The notes beneath the pieces were generated by a model. That model was not told the origin of the DNA. It did no database searches and saw only the letters and a program-made list of their open reading frames with translations. Of a stretch of DNA of 64,000 bases, positions 19,427 to 30,835 are shown one piece after another. The DNA comes from Providencia stuartii (GTDB lineage: Bacteria; Pseudomonadota; Gammaproteobacteria; Enterobacterales; Enterobacteriaceae): positions 310,001-374,000 of the forward strand of contig UGUC01000001.1 in the NCBI GenBank assembly GCA_900455155.1. The letters are read 5' to 3'. Position numbers and translations under genes: made by a program. The stretch's first letter is position 1; the number at the start of each line of letters is the position of its first letter.

Positions 19427-19873
19427 ATGTGTCATCCCTTCATCAAGAATAGCCACCAGCTGATGGTGGCTGGTATACGCTTCCCTGATAACACCAGTCA
19501 CTCGCTATCGTTCCTCTTAGTGCACGGTAAAACGCTCCCTGAGTCGTTATCGGTACAATCTGATATGAATGTGAGCCTAGAGGTCGATAACCGCCTACTG
19601 CGTTACCACCCGATGCTGGAGGGTATTTTACTCAGCGAGTGTATGCGGCTTGGACAACGTTCGTTTGCCAACAAACTGATTAGCCTATTTAACCAGTTCA
19701 ATAACCCTGAGCTACGTCCCACACTAATGTGGCTGTGCTAGTATGATTTAATGCTGGGTTTTACGTTATATAATTGGCTGAATACCTTGAAAATGGAAAC
19801 TGAAGAGCAGCTGGTGGAATGGATAATTGGCAAGCAAATGGAGAACTGGGTGGCTGGAGAGGATAATGGATGA
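19427..19873 (+). pseudogene. Unknown protein gene with an internal amber codon
   Basis: The frame reads MCHPFIKNSHQLMVAGIRFP to LRPTLMWLC, then TAG at 19739, then continues in the same frame as YDLMLGFTLYNWLNTLKMET to a TGA at 19873. The coding-like composition on both sides of the TAG suggests one ~148-aa protein interrupted by a stop. The same frame is also open for ~75 bases upstream of the ATG. I do not recognise the family. It lies between the IS element and the IetAS-like pair. Confidence 0.4.
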
Positions 19874-20266
19874 TTATGTGTTGCTTGGATGTTAAAAAAA
19901 TAGACGACTCCCTTGGGTAAAATGAACTCTAAATAGTTAATGCGGTACAACTATCTGAATAATAGTGGTAAAGAATCAACAACCAGTTATTACAATGAGT
20001 ATAACCTGTGCCATAACATGAATATTGCTTGCCATGAGGTATATACAAAAAAATCATTATAACCGTAGGAAAGAACCTGCCAGCCTATCTAGATAATGGA
20101 ATACACTAAAGTTAAGCTAAATTACTTTTCCCAAACTGATTATCACACATACCCTTCATTAAATTGATCGTTATTTCATATTTTAAAGGCTATTTTCATA
20201 TATTGATGGTTTTTTTCATTTGATGTATTGTATACCCATACCTAGGCAATCAGATGAATCAAACAT

Positions 20267-21394
20267 ATGCAATATACATTAGAATTATTAAAGGTTATTG
20301 AGGGGGCACTAAGCAATAACTTGACGCAAGTCACTGCTTATTCAGAACTTCTTGCATCGAAATTAGAGAAAGAGGGAGATGACAGGTCAGCTAAAAGTAT
20401 CAGAAAGAAGCTAAATAACTTAGGTGCTCAATACTCCACTGCTGGGGCTAAACGGGCAGTTAGAACCGATTGTTCCAGTAGATAAAGATAGTCGTCTAAC
20501 TTTAGGTGATGTATTGTATCCAACTTTAGATGATGCACGTATTCTATTACCTACATCAATACAAGAAAGTGTTGATGAATTTTTATCTTTCATTAGCAAA
20601 GCTCATTTATTAACTGAAGCTGGCGTTGGTATATCCCCATCAATGATGTTATATGGGCCTCCTGGATGTGGAAAAACACAGTTAGCTCATCATATCGCAG
20701 CAAAGCTTGAGCTCCCTCTAATCACAGCCCGATGTGATACCCTGATATCTTCATTTTTGGGATCTACAGCTAAAAATATACGTAGTCTGTTTGATCATGC
20801 AGCAAGCAGACCTTGTGTCTTATTTTTAGATGAATTTGATGCTTTTGCTAAGGCAAGAGATGACCAACACGAATTGGGCGAACTCAAACGTGTTGTCGTT
20901 AGCTTATTACAAAATATAGATGCCCTACCTGAAAATACTATTCTTCTCGCAGCAACTAACCATCAAGGGCTACTTGATCCTGCAGTATGGCGACGGTTTG
21001 CATATAGATTAAAAATAACACTTCCAAACAAAGAACTTAGATGTAGCTTGATAGAGCAATTTTTAGGAGATTTCTGTCCAAAAAATGTAAAAAGAGTTGC
21101 AGATGCTACGGAAGGGATGAGTGGTGCAACCATACAACAGTCCTGCAAAACGGCTATTAGAAATGCAATTCTTTTAGGGGCAAAAAACAAATTGATATCG
21201 ACAAATTAATCATTGGGTTAGCTATGGAGCAATATCAAGATATTTTGAACCACTCAGATCTTAGTGATGAAGATAAAATTATTAAGCTCAGAATGCTCAA
21301 TAACAAAATTTTTACCATTGAGCGACTGTCCGTAATTTTTGGCTTATCAACTGGCAAAATTTCAACTTTAACCTCAAATAAGGATTCTAATTAA
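20267..21394 (+). CDS. ietA: AAA ATPase, IetA-like partner of subtilase (two frameshifts)
   Basis: A helical N-terminal part (residues 1-60) precedes an AAA domain: Walker A YGPPGCGKT, Walker B CVLFLDEFDAF, sensor LLAATNHQ and the Arg pair VWRRFAYRL. Frame breaks lie at G4 20454-20457 (one base extra, joins STAGLNGQLEP) and in the A6 run 21182-21187 (one base missing or two extra, after which QIDIDKLIIGLAMEQYQDIL continues to the stop at 21394). It ends 2 bases before the subtilase gene. The pair of an AAA ATPase and an S8 protease matches IetAS, described as a plasmid addiction pair (IetA antitoxin, IetS toxin) and later as an anti-phage system. Naming rests on this gene order and domain match only. 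Confidence 0.75.
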
Positions 21395-21396
21395 TC

Positions 21397-23679
21397 ATGG
21401 AAAAACAAAATAACCCAGTCCAGATTGTTCGAGTCAGTAATAGTGATCACAAAAAGATTAACTATGAGGGTTTTTGGACCACAAACAATATTTGGAGATG
21501 GTGCAACTCGAGAGGTAAGAGTACGCCTTGCCGAGCAAACTGATGAGTCTATAAATTATTTTACCGAACAGTTTCAGAATTGGCCTGGTTTAGCTGGAGT
21601 AGTAAAAGTTACTCTTAAAGAAGAGGCTCTGGCTAAAAGCCATCGCCCTTTAGGACTATTTACTTCACGAACATGTCCGATCGTCGGCTCTTTGGATTTT
21701 GGCGAATTACTTATCAGTGCGACCAAGGAAGGTCTTAATAATTTGAAATCTAGATTACTCAATGGAGAAAGTAAAAAAATAATAGCTAATATATCCGCCA
21801 TTGAGAAAATAGAACCATATTCTTCAGATGACCGTTTAAGTAATCATGATTTAAATTATATCTTTTCTGCTATAACGAAAGGACAAAAATTAAAAGTCAG
21901 GTTATTTGACCACCAGAATGATGATAAAAATAACACTCTAAAATCTGCATTTGATAAATTTGCTGATGAAAATAATATTCAGCTAAAGCAACTGAGTTAT
22001 GGTAGCAATCACGATCTTATTTCGATAACAACCGAAAACAAAGATACAGTAAAAAATTTGTCAAGGTTTATAGGATTACGTTCTATTTCGACTATACCTG
22101 AATTCAAAATAAGTGATATGCATCTACAGACTACTTCAATAGGAGTAGCTAACGAACAGTTATTCCCAGCTCCACAAGAAGATATTGACTATCCCATTGT
22201 GGGCATTATTGACTCCGGCATTTGCCCTAATAGTTCACTAATTTCTCCATGGGTAATTGCGCGAGAAAGCTATGTTCCAAATGGTTTTGAGGATTATAGT
22301 CATGGGACAATGGTAGCGTCATTAATTGTAAATAGTCAGAGTTTAAACCATCAAGACACACGATTCCCTAGTACACACGCCAGAATTGTTGATGTAAACG
22401 TATTCCCTAAAGGTGGAACGACAACTGAGGACGAATTAGTTGCTATTATTCAAGATATTGTCCCTAAATATCCTCAGGTTAAAGTTTGGAATCTTTCTTT
22501 AGGTGGTAATGACCCTGTCCATAACACCGATTTCTCGGATTTTGCTCATTTTTTGGATGAAATGCATGATAAGTATGGATGTTTGTTTGTTGTTGCTGCT
22601 GGTAATCAAAATAACCATGAGCAATGGCCAACAGCAAGCGCCCATGCTAGTATCAATCGAATTTCCTCACCAGGGGACTCCATCAGAGCTTTGACAGTCG
22701 GTAGTTTAGCACATAAAGAATCACCATTAGCTTTGAGTCGTATTGATGAAGCATCGCCATTCTCCCGTATTGGCCCTGGCCCCAGTTGTATTCCGAAACC
22801 CGAGATTACTCATTATGGGGGCAATGTTACAGCTAAAGGTACATTTGCCCAGATAGGTATATTGTCATTGGGACCAAATAATACTCTTTGCGAAACTGTT
22901 GGAACAAGTTTTGCAACTCCAATCGCAGCGAGTATCGCTGCTCATCTGCATCATTTTTTGTCTCAAGGAGGAAAAATTGAAGTTCCAACCGAACGCATTA
23001 AAGCATTGATGGTTCATTCCAGCTTATTAGGTGGGAAGGTTACAACGGGTACTATTAATTATAAAGGATTTGGGCGACCAGGAGATATTATTGACCATTT
23101 ATATTGCGACCCAAATTGTATGACAATGATTTTTTGAAACCGATGTTCGTCATGGTGGTTTTGAATTTGAAAGATTTCCTTTTCCAATTCCAGATTGCTT
23201 GAATACAGATGATGGAAAATATAAAGGAGAGATAATAATGACATTAGTTTATTCTCCAGAAATAGATAAAAATTATTCATCTGAATATTGCCGAACTAAC
23301 GTCGATGTTGGTATGGGAAGTTACAATCCTGATGAGAAAGGCATACGTAGATTTAATTCTATGATTCCAGCAGCACCAAAGGATGTTAAGGATCTATATG
23401 AAAAATCTCGGAGTTGAAAATGGTTTCAAGTGGTCACCTGTGAAGGCATACCACAAAATCTCCTCTAGAGGAATTAATGTAGGTGATTGGCGGCTTAAAC
23501 TTAGTGTTTTGCGAAGGGCTGAAATGGCAATACCGGAAGCCCCACAACGAGCAACTCTTGTTCTAAGTTTAAGAGGTCTAGAACCTAATCAACCCGTTTA
23601 TAATGAAACCATCCAAAAAATTAATCAACTGGGATGGGTCACTGTTGATATTGACCAACATATCCGAATTCAAGCGTAA
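21397..23679 (+). CDS. ietS: Subtilisin-like serine protease, IetS-like (three frameshifts)
   Basis: A peptidase S8 domain (residues ~260-560) has the full catalytic triad: Asp in VGIIDSGICPNS, His in YSHGTMVAS, Ser in GTSFATPIAA. About 250 residues precede it and ~180 follow, giving ~758 residues. There is no signal peptide, so the protease acts in the cytoplasm, unlike secreted subtilisins. Breaks lie at T5 21471-21475, T6 23130-23135 and A5 23401-23405, each one base too long; removal gives YEGFGPQTIFGDGA, MTMIFETDVRHGG and LYENLGVENGF. Start ATG 21397 follows the ATPase stop by two bases, so the two are translated together. Confidence 0.8.
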
Positions 23680-23957
23680 TTATATATTTATAAATAAGGT
23701 GATCACTCTGCTGACATTGAGGGCTACACGGTCACCTTGCTTGTTAATAAACCATATCCTTAGTAATAATGTTCTAGGTAATTCGATATTTTCAGCTGTC
23801 ATTCTTTGACTGTACTTGCAGCATCACGTTAGCTGCAACAGTATCTGTATAAGCGTAATACCATATGCATATTTACTATTTACGCTCAAAATATAGCATA
23901 ACAAAAGTGGTTCTCAAATTAGACATCTACACACCTAGAAGCCAAAACATCCAAATA
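23680..23957. other. Short gene-free spacer between IetS and integrase
   Basis: No gene. An imperfect hairpin AAGGTGA / TCACCTT (23696-23738) follows the protease stop and could end its transcript, but it has a long loop. Confidence 0.35.
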
Positions 23958-25165
23958 TCACTTAAAATTCACACTAACCACATTATCCAAACTCCCTTCC
24001 AACTCATCCATGTAATCCGCATACCACTGCATCATTTCCCTGCGCCCATCCATATACTGAGCATGGTTATACGTGCCACGGATCGCGTTCTTATCGATAT
24101 GTGCGAGCTGTGTCTCAATCCATGCTGAATTAAATCCTTTCTCATGCAATATCGTACTCACCGTGTGGCGAAAGCCATGTCCTGTCAGCCTACCTTTATA
24201 CCCCAACAACTCAATAACCTGATTCACGCTTTCTTTACTGATCGGCTTTCTGTGGTCGTTACGGCCTATAAAGACAAGCTCATAATGCCCTGACAGTGGT
24301 TTGAGTGAATTAAACAGCTCGATCACCTGTTTAGATAATGGTACTACATGTAGTCGTTTCATCTTCATCACTTCAGCTGGAATTTCCCAAACCCCTTTTT
24401 CTAAATCAATGTCCTGCCAACGGGCAAAGCGGAGCTCTTGTGTACGTACAGCTGTCAGCAGAATAATTTTAGTTACCGTTTTAGTGATCGCACTACCTGT
24501 ATACCCTGCTAAATCCTTCAGAAAATAAGGTAACTCTTCAGCGGTTAAGAATGGGAAGTGTTGTTTCTTCGGCGGGGTCAGTGCTGTTGCCAGATCAGGG
24601 GCCGGATTGTATTCTGCTCTACCTGTGATGATCGCATATCTGTAAACTTCACCGCAGCGCTGGCGGACTTTGCGCATCTTCTCTAAGGCTCCGCGTTTCT
24701 CCATTTTACGCAGGGTTTCCAGCAGTTCTAAGGGCTTAATTTCTGCTATAGGACGTTTACCTATATAAGGAAAGATATCCTTTTCAAAGGTATCTATAAT
24801 TTCATCGCGATAACGCAGTGACCAGCGATTGGCTTTCGATTTATGCCATTCGCGAGCAATAGCTTCAAACGTATTTCCTGTACTGAGCTTTTGAATCACC
24901 TTCTCTTCTTTTTTGACTTCTCCCGGATCTCCACCAGCAGCCAGTATCTTTTTTGCTTGGTTTCACATTTCACGCGCTTCAGCAAGCGTCACGATAGGCA
25001 ATACACCAAAAACTAATCTTTTTCTGTACCACTAAAGCGCTACTTCATTCTCCAGTAGCATAAGTCTTTCGTTGTAACTTCAAGGCATAAGCCACCACCA
25101 TCAAAGAGTTTATATGGCTTCTCTTTAGGCTTTGCAGCCTCTACCTGACGGGCGGTTTATGTCAT
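23958..25165 (-). pseudogene. P4-type integrase, N-terminal third broken by stop codons
   Basis: The C-terminal 313 residues are intact and hold the tyrosine recombinase core: Arg in LLTAVRTQELRF, H-x-x-R in HGFRHTVS, His in QLAHID and Tyr near GTYNHAQYM. Upstream, the arm-binding domain is readable (TARQVEAAKPKEKPYKLFDG, then GGLCLEV and PIVTLAEAREM) but contains stops at codons 3, ~48 and ~78 and one missing base. The stop codons cannot be homopolymer errors, so the integrase is probably dead. The gene points away from selC, with its start ~130 bp from the tRNA, the usual arrangement for selC islands. Confidence 0.85.
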
Positions 25166-25298
25166 TGGGGCACCTCATATGCCCCCACAATCCTATTGAT
25201 TTGGGGTGAGCTGAGCTGGCATCCGTTAAATTGAAAGTGGATTAATAATTGATATTTAAGGGATTAGCTGATTTTTGTGGCGGTGTATTGAACTTGAG

Positions 25299-25393
25299 TG
25301 GCGGAAGATCACAGGAGTCGAACCTGCCCGGGACTGCTGGCAGCCCCAACTGGATTTGAAATCCAGCCGCCTCACCGGAGACGACGATCTTCC
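25299..25393 (-). tRNA. selC: tRNA-Sec (selC)
   Basis: A 95-nt gene with the 5' end GGAAGATCGTCGTCTCCGG, the anticodon TCA in the arm CTGGATTTCAAATCCAG, the long variable arm, the TTCGACTCC T-loop and an encoded 3' CCA. It differs from the E. coli selC by only a few bases. It is a classic integration site for P4-like islands; the integrase remnant starts ~130 bp downstream. The far attachment copy of its 3' end was not found in this window. Confidence 0.95.
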
Positions 25394-25649
25394 TTATCTG
25401 TAGAGGCTTGATTATAGCCCGAATACTCTATTTTCCAAAGCCTATGAAATCAAATAGTCACATTTATTGATAAAGATTAAGCACAAAAAACGTTATCTTG
25501 TATTGAGGTTTTCATTTCCGCCCCCATATAATTTTACATATTCACAGTGGCGTGCTGCTTTCGTTAAGTTGAGGGTCAGCCGTTTAACTTATTGTCAATA
25601 CAGTAAGCCTTGGCCTACGAGCGCAAGCCTGCTATCACAGGATGTTTAT

Positions 25650-27692
25650 ATGACAAACCCATTATTAACCGATTCTGTACTACCTCATTTTACTAAAATT
25701 GAACCTGATCACGTCTTTCCTGCGGTTCAACAAGTCCTGACTGAATATCGTCAAACTGTCGAAAATATCCTGTCAGCCACTCATCAATATACTTGGGATA
25801 ACCTATGCCAACCGCTTGAAGAAGCAAGCGATAAACTATCCCGTGTATGGTCACCCGTTGGGCACCTTCATTCCGTCAAAAATAGCCCAGAACTGCGTGA
25901 AGCTTATGAAAAATGCCTACCATTACTCTCTGAATTCAGCACTTGGATGGGCCAACATGAACCTCTCTATCTGGCGTATAAATCCCTAAAAGATAGTGCA
26001 CAATTTGCTTCACTCAGCCAATCCCAGAAAAAATCGATTGAAAATACGCTGCGCGACTTCGAATTGTCAGGCATTGGTCTACCACCTGAAAAACAACAGC
26101 GCTACGGTGAAATTGTTGCCCGTTTGTCAGAAATCGCCTCTAAATTCAGCAACAATGTCCTTGATGCGACAATGGGCTGGACCAAATTAATTAAAGATGA
26201 AAGCGAACTAGCTGGTATGCCTGAAAGCGCTATCGCGGCAGCAAAAGCAATGGCTGAATCCAAAGGTGAAGAAGGCTATTTACTCACTCTGGATATGCCA
26301 AGTTACTTACCTGTAATGACTTATGCAGATAACGCTGAGCTACGCCGCGAGATGAGTTATGCCTATAGCACTCGTGCTTCCGATCAGGGTCCGAATGCAG
26401 GCAAATGGGATAACAGTGAACTTATCGATGAATTGATGGCACTGCGTCATGAACTCGCTCAATTGCTTGGTTTTAAAAACTTTGCTGAAAAGTCACTCGC
26501 AACAAAAATGGCTGAATCGCCAGAGCAAGTATTAGACTTCTTAACCAATTTAGCTGAACGAGCTCATCAACAAGGTAAGGATGAATTAGCGGAACTCACC
26601 GCATTTGCGAAAGAACATTATGGCGTCGATAAGCTCGAATCTTGGGATATTGCTTATTACAGCGAAAAACAGAAGCAGCACAAATTCTCACTGAGTGATG
26701 AGCAACTGCGCCCTTACTTCCCAGAGCAACGTGTTATTGAAGGTCTGTTTGAAGTCGTTCATCGTATTTATGGTTTAACAGCCAAAGAGCGCAAAGATGT
26801 TGAAACATGGCACCCCGATGTGCGTTTCTTTGAGCTATATGATGACACCAACACATTGCGCGGTAGCTTCTACCTTGACCTATACGCGCGTGAGCACAAA
26901 CGTGGCGGTGCGTGGATGGATGATTGTGCAGGTAGAATGGTTCATAAAGATGGCTCGCTACAAAACCCTGTCGCTTATCTGACTTGTAACTTCAACAAAC
27001 CACTTGGTGATAAACCTGCTTTATTCACTCATGATGAAGTGATCACCCTATTCCACGAATTTGGTCACGGCCTGCACCATATGCTGACAAAAATCGATGT
27101 CGCCGATGTTGCGGGTATCAATGGTGTACCTTGGGATGCCGTTGAATTACCAAGCCAATTTATGGAAAACTGGTGCTGGGAGCCTGAGGCGCTTGAGTTT
27201 ATCTCTGGACACTATGAAACAGGTGAGCCATTACCACGCGCAATGCTTGATAGCATGTTGGCAGCGAAAAACTACCAATCTGCCATGTTTGTTCTGCGTC
27301 AGTTGGAGTTTGGTTTATTTGATTTCCGCTTACATGCTGAATATGACCCAGCGAAAGGCGCGCAAGTCATGCCAACCTTATATGCGGTAAAAGAAAAAGT
27401 AGCCGTTGTTCCATCACCTGAATGGAGCCGTTTCCCACACGCCTTCAGCCATATCTTTGCGGGTGGTTATGCTGCGGGGTATTACAGCTATTTATGGGCA
27501 GATGTACTTGCGGCAGACGCCTATTCACGCTTTGCGGAAGAAGGTATTTTTAACCGCGAAACTGGGCAATCATTCCTCGACAATATCCTCAGTCGTGGTG
27601 GTTCAGAAGAGCCAATGGTACTGTTTGAACGTTTCCGTGGCCGTAAGCCTGAGCTGGATGCAATGTTGAAGAGCTATGGTATCAATGGCTGA
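25650..27692 (+). CDS. prlC: Oligopeptidase A
   Basis: An M3-family zinc metallopeptidase of 680 residues, the same length as E. coli PrlC. The zinc motif H-E-x-x-H is in [14 protein letters not shown] (residues ~465-478). It degrades short peptides, including signal-peptide fragments, in the cytoplasm. I chose ATG 25650 over upstream ATGs because [20 protein letters not shown] matches the family N-terminus and AGGA lies upstream. Its last codons overlap the start of rsmJ, the same pair as in E. coli. Confidence 0.95.
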   Translation: MTNPLLTDSVLPHFTKIEPDHVFPAVQQVLTEYRQTVENILSATHQYTWDNLCQPLEEASDKLSRVWSPVGHLHSVKNSPELREAYEKCLPLLSEFSTWMGQHEPLYLAYKSLKDSAQFASLSQSQKKSIENTLRDFELSGIGLPPEKQQRYGEIVARLSEIASKFSNNVLDATMGWTKLIKDESELAGMPESAIAAAKAMAESKGEEGYLLTLDMPSYLPVMTYADNAELRREMSYAYSTRASDQGPNAGKWDNSELIDELMALRHELAQLLGFKNFAEKSLATKMAESPEQVLDFLTNLAERAHQQGKDELAELTAFAKEHYGVDKLESWDIAYYSEKQKQHKFSLSDEQLRPYFPEQRVIEGLFEVVHRIYGLTAKERKDVETWHPDVRFFELYDDTNTLRGSFYLDLYAREHKRGGAWMDDCAGRMVHKDGSLQNPVAYLTCNFNKPLGDKPALFTHDEVITLFHEFGHGLHHMLTKIDVADVAGINGVPWDAVELPSQFMENWCWEPEALEFISGHYETGEPLPRAMLDSMLAAKNYQSAMFVLRQLEFGLFDFRLHAEYDPAKGAQVMPTLYAVKEKVAVVPSPEWSRFPHAFSHIFAGGYAAGYYSYLWADVLAADAYSRFAEEGIFNRETGQSFLDNILSRGGSEEPMVLFERFRGRKPELDAMLKSYGING

Positions 27693-28450
27693 TCACATCA
27701 AGATCCAATTGATCTGTGAAGAGGGTGCCGATCAAGGCGCCCTATCTCAACTTGCTGAAAAATGGAATCTTATCCATTGTCCTGATGCCATTATGGCGCT
27801 GGTTCTGACACCTGAGAATTTGCAATTACGCAAAATGGATGAACCAAAACTAGGGGGGATTTTTGTCGATTTTGTTTCAGGGGCAATGGCGCACCGACGT
27901 AAATTTGGTGGCGGCCGTGGTGAAGCTGTTGCCAAAGCTGTTGGGATCAAAAAAGATTATTTACCCGATGTAATTGATGCGACTGCTGGTCTTGGGCGTG
28001 ATGCTTTTGTGTTAGCGGCGCTAGGTTGTCAGGTACGTATGTTTGAACGTCATCCTGTTGTTGCCGCGCTGTTAGATGATGGACTACAACGTGGTTATCA
28101 AGATAGCGAAATTGGCGAGTGGCTAAAACAACGTATGTCGTTAATCCATGCCTCGAGTATTACTGCATTAGCCAATATCACAACACCGCCTGATGTTATT
28201 TATCTCGACCCAATGTACCCACACCGCCAAAAAAGTGCATTAGTCAAAAAAGAGATGCGTGTTTTTCAATCATTGGTAGGGGCTGATGATGATGCCGATT
28301 CTTTATTGGCACCCCGCTTTAGCCTTAGCTAAACGTCGTGTCGTGGTGAAGCGACCAGATTATGCGGACCCCCTTGCGGGGCAAAAAGCGCCTTCTGCCG
28401 TCACAACTAAAAACCATCGGTTCGATATTTATCCATGTATTAAAACATAA
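27685..28450 (+). CDS. rsmJ: 16S rRNA m2G1516 methyltransferase RsmJ (one frameshift)
   Basis: A SAM-dependent methyltransferase with [20 protein letters not shown] (SAM motif I) and [11 protein letters not shown] (catalytic DPMYP-type motif). It modifies G1516 of 16S rRNA. The frame breaks at C4 28312-28315; one base fewer gives [18 protein letters not shown] and a normal end at 28450, about 254 residues. Start is ATG 27685 or 27676, both overlapping prlC. The 3' end from 28313 is duplicated at 37998. Confidence 0.9.
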
Positions 28451-28454
28451 CAAC

Positions 28455-28486
28455 GAAGGGCGCATATATCGTTATAATCGCCCTTT
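28455..28486. terminator. Bidirectional terminator rsmJ / gdhA (left copy)
   Basis: Stem GAAGGGCG / CGCCCTTT with a 16-nt loop between the convergent rsmJ and gdhA ends. It is repeated at 38140-38171. Confidence 0.7.
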
Positions 28487-28509
28487 CGCGTATGTTTTTA
28501 ATTAGGAAA

Positions 28510-29132
<623 letters not shown>

Positions 29133-29180
29133 GAAAGCCCTCAGAGATCAAAACGGTCTCTGAGGGCTTTTTTTATTTTT
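29133..29180 (+). terminator. Strong intrinsic terminator just before the aldolase gene (attenuator candidate)
   Basis: A 13-bp stem AAGCCCTCAGAGA / TCTCTGAGGGCTT with an 8-nt loop and a run of seven T. It ends only ~17 bases before the ATG at 29196. The next gene but one encodes a GlpP-type antiterminator, so read-through control of this hairpin is plausible. It could also simply end an upstream transcript. Confidence 0.8.
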
Positions 29181-29195
29181 TATAAAGGAAATATT

Positions 29196-29990
29196 ATGTC
29201 TAAACAACGCCGTTTATCCAAAATTTTTGCAAAAGATGGCAAGTCCGTCACACTGGCACTCGACGGTTATTTTTTCTCCACCAAAACTGCTGGCATCGAT
29301 AACACCATCAAGAAAATGCCTGAACTGGCTGCTAACGGTTTAGATTGCGCCTTAATCACTTATGGTATGGCAAGAAACTATGCAGATGCCTTTAATGATG
29401 TTTCAATCGTGCTACGTGTTGATTCTACAGTAAATGTGTATGACAACAGTGTGCCTGATACCCAACAAGTTTTTGGTGCCGAAGAAGCACTGAAAATGGG
29501 TGCTGATGGCATGGTATGCATGACCTTCCCCGGCGCATTTAATGAAGAGAAAACTCACGCTATGACGGCAAGACTGGTCAAACAAGCTGAGCAATGGAAT
29601 ATGCCATTTATCGTTGAATCACTGCCATACGGCTATGCAGTAACGAGTCCTGAATCCAATGAAGCCAAAGTGATTGCTGACTCTGCGCGTATTGCGGTTG
29701 AGTTAGGGGCAGATATCATCAAAACACGTTTTTCTGGCACACCAGACGACTATTTGATTGTCGAAGCATCAATGGTACCTGTTTTAGCACTCGGTGGACC
29801 AAAAACCGATACACTGAGTTATTTCAAATTTGTTGAACACTGTATGAAGATGGGAGCCAAAGGCGTTGCTGTGGGCCGTAACATCACTCAAGACCCTAAC
29901 CCTGTCGCGATGGTGGCTGGCCTTAACGCTATCATCCATCTCGGTGCATCACCTGAAGAGGCATTTGCGCTCTATCAAAATAAAAATTAG
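29196..29990 (+). CDS. DeoC/FbaB/LsrF-type class I aldolase, 264 aa
   Basis: A TIM-barrel aldolase of the DeoC/LacD/FbaB family. Marks are VTLALDGYFFSTK near the start, GADGMVCMTFPGAF, the likely Schiff-base Lys in GADIIKTRFSGTP (~residue 180), LALGGPKTD and AKGVAVGRNITQ, the phosphate-binding end. Length fits LsrF/FbaB-like enzymes. It would split or join a phosphorylated ketose in the cytoplasm. AAAGGAAA precedes the ATG. First gene of a sugar operon with an antiterminator, kinase, two dehydrogenases and a PTS IIC. Confidence 0.8.
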   Translation: MSKQRRLSKIFAKDGKSVTLALDGYFFSTKTAGIDNTIKKMPELAANGLDCALITYGMARNYADAFNDVSIVLRVDSTVNVYDNSVPDTQQVFGAEEALKMGADGMVCMTFPGAFNEEKTHAMTARLVKQAEQWNMPFIVESLPYGYAVTSPESNEAKVIADSARIAVELGADIIKTRFSGTPDDYLIVEASMVPVLALGGPKTDTLSYFKFVEHCMKMGAKGVAVGRNITQDPNPVAMVAGLNAIIHLGASPEEAFALYQNKN

Positions 29991-30001
29991 GAATTATTAG
30001 C

Positions 30002-30559
30002 ATGAATTTAAATAACACCATCATCCCATCGGTTCGCAACTATAAATATTTCGAGCGCGCACTTGCTAGCCACTCTGAATATATCTTATTGCCGGACGCC
30101 GATATCGGCAATTTACAGTCGATGATTGGGAAATGCCATAAAGCGGGAAAAAAGGTGTTAGTCCATTTGGAGTTATTAGGTGGATTTAAACCTGACCAAG
30201 CTGGCGTCACCGTATTAAAGAATTTTTATAAGGTGGATGGTGTTATTTCATCAAATTTTACAGCCCTACGTTACGCAAAAAAAGAAGGGTTAGACACCAT
30301 CTTTCGCGTATTACTCGTTGATTCACGATCACTAGAACAGGCCAGTAATATGGTCAAAAACTATTCCGTGGATGTCGATGCGATCGAGTTATTACCTGCT
30401 GAATATGCTTGTACCTGTTTTGATTTATTAAAACGCAGTTTTAACCAAGCCAATACGCAATTTATTGCAGGTGGCTTTGTTAAACGAAAATACTTAGTTG
30501 AAAAGATTTTTTATACCGGTTTTAACGGCATTACCACCAGTGAACATACATTGTGGTAA
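30002..30559 (+). CDS. GlpP-family (YgcP-like) antiterminator, 185 aa
   Basis: Matches the glycerol-3-phosphate-responsive antiterminator family along its full length: PSVRNYKYFERAL, LLPDADIGNLQSMI, VLVHLELLGGF, VDGVISSNFTALRYAKKEGL, DAIELLPA, FIAGGFVKRK. In Bacillus, GlpP binds leader mRNA and lets RNA polymerase pass a terminator; E. coli YgcP is a little-studied relative. It lies 12 bases behind the aldolase gene. The terminator at 29133-29180 is the obvious candidate target. Effector is probably a sugar-phosphate, which is inference. Confidence 0.85.
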   Translation: MNLNNTIIPSVRNYKYFERALASHSEYILLPDADIGNLQSMIGKCHKAGKKVLVHLELLGGFKPDQAGVTVLKNFYKVDGVISSNFTALRYAKKEGLDTIFRVLLVDSRSLEQASNMVKNYSVDVDAIELLPAEYACTCFDLLKRSFNQANTQFIAGGFVKRKYLVEKIFYTGFNGITTSEHTLW

Positions 30560-30565
30560 TTAAAG

Positions 30566-30606
30566 TTTGAGTTGTAAACCCTACGCCAACACCATTACAA
30601 CTCAAA
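30566..30606. terminator. Long hairpin after the antiterminator gene
   Basis: Perfect 12-bp stem TTTGAGTTGTAA / TTACAACTCAAA with a 17-nt loop, 7 bases after the GlpP-family stop. There is no T tract on the plus strand, so it may be an mRNA-stabilising or partial termination structure. Confidence 0.45.
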
Positions 30607-30701
30607 TAATTAAAATAATGATAAACCCAAAATATACGCTCTACAGCGATTCAGAATAAAACAATAGAGCTGTTGTATGAAATATCTGTGGTGTAACAGC
30701 C

Positions 30702-30822
30702 ACCCAAAAATAGTTCGTGCTACAGCTAGGCGGTAAATGAGGATATCCCAGGGAGCATACATAAGTATGTGACTCGGGTAGTCAAATGCAGCCAACGACG
30801 CTATGGTGCGAAATATGAAGGG
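30702..30822 (-). repeat. ERIC element upstream of the kinase gene
   Basis: Contains the ERIC core AGGGAGCATACATAAGTATG then TGACTCGGGTAG and ATGCAGCCAACG, with diverged ends (TAGTTCGTGCTACAGCTAGG, AAATATGAAG). About 120 bp. It stops a few bases before the GAGGAG ribosome-binding site of the kinase gene. Same orientation as the element at 34361. Confidence 0.8.
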
Positions 30823-30835
30823 TTAGAGGAGTTCC

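Noticed and set aside
23865..24128. Plus-strand frame at the integrase 3' end
   Set aside because: Antisense to the integrase coding sequence with no independent support.
25166..25298. A second att site between integrase and selC
   Set aside because: I found no repeat of the tRNA 3' end in this stretch apart from a short GTGGCGG match, which is too short to count.
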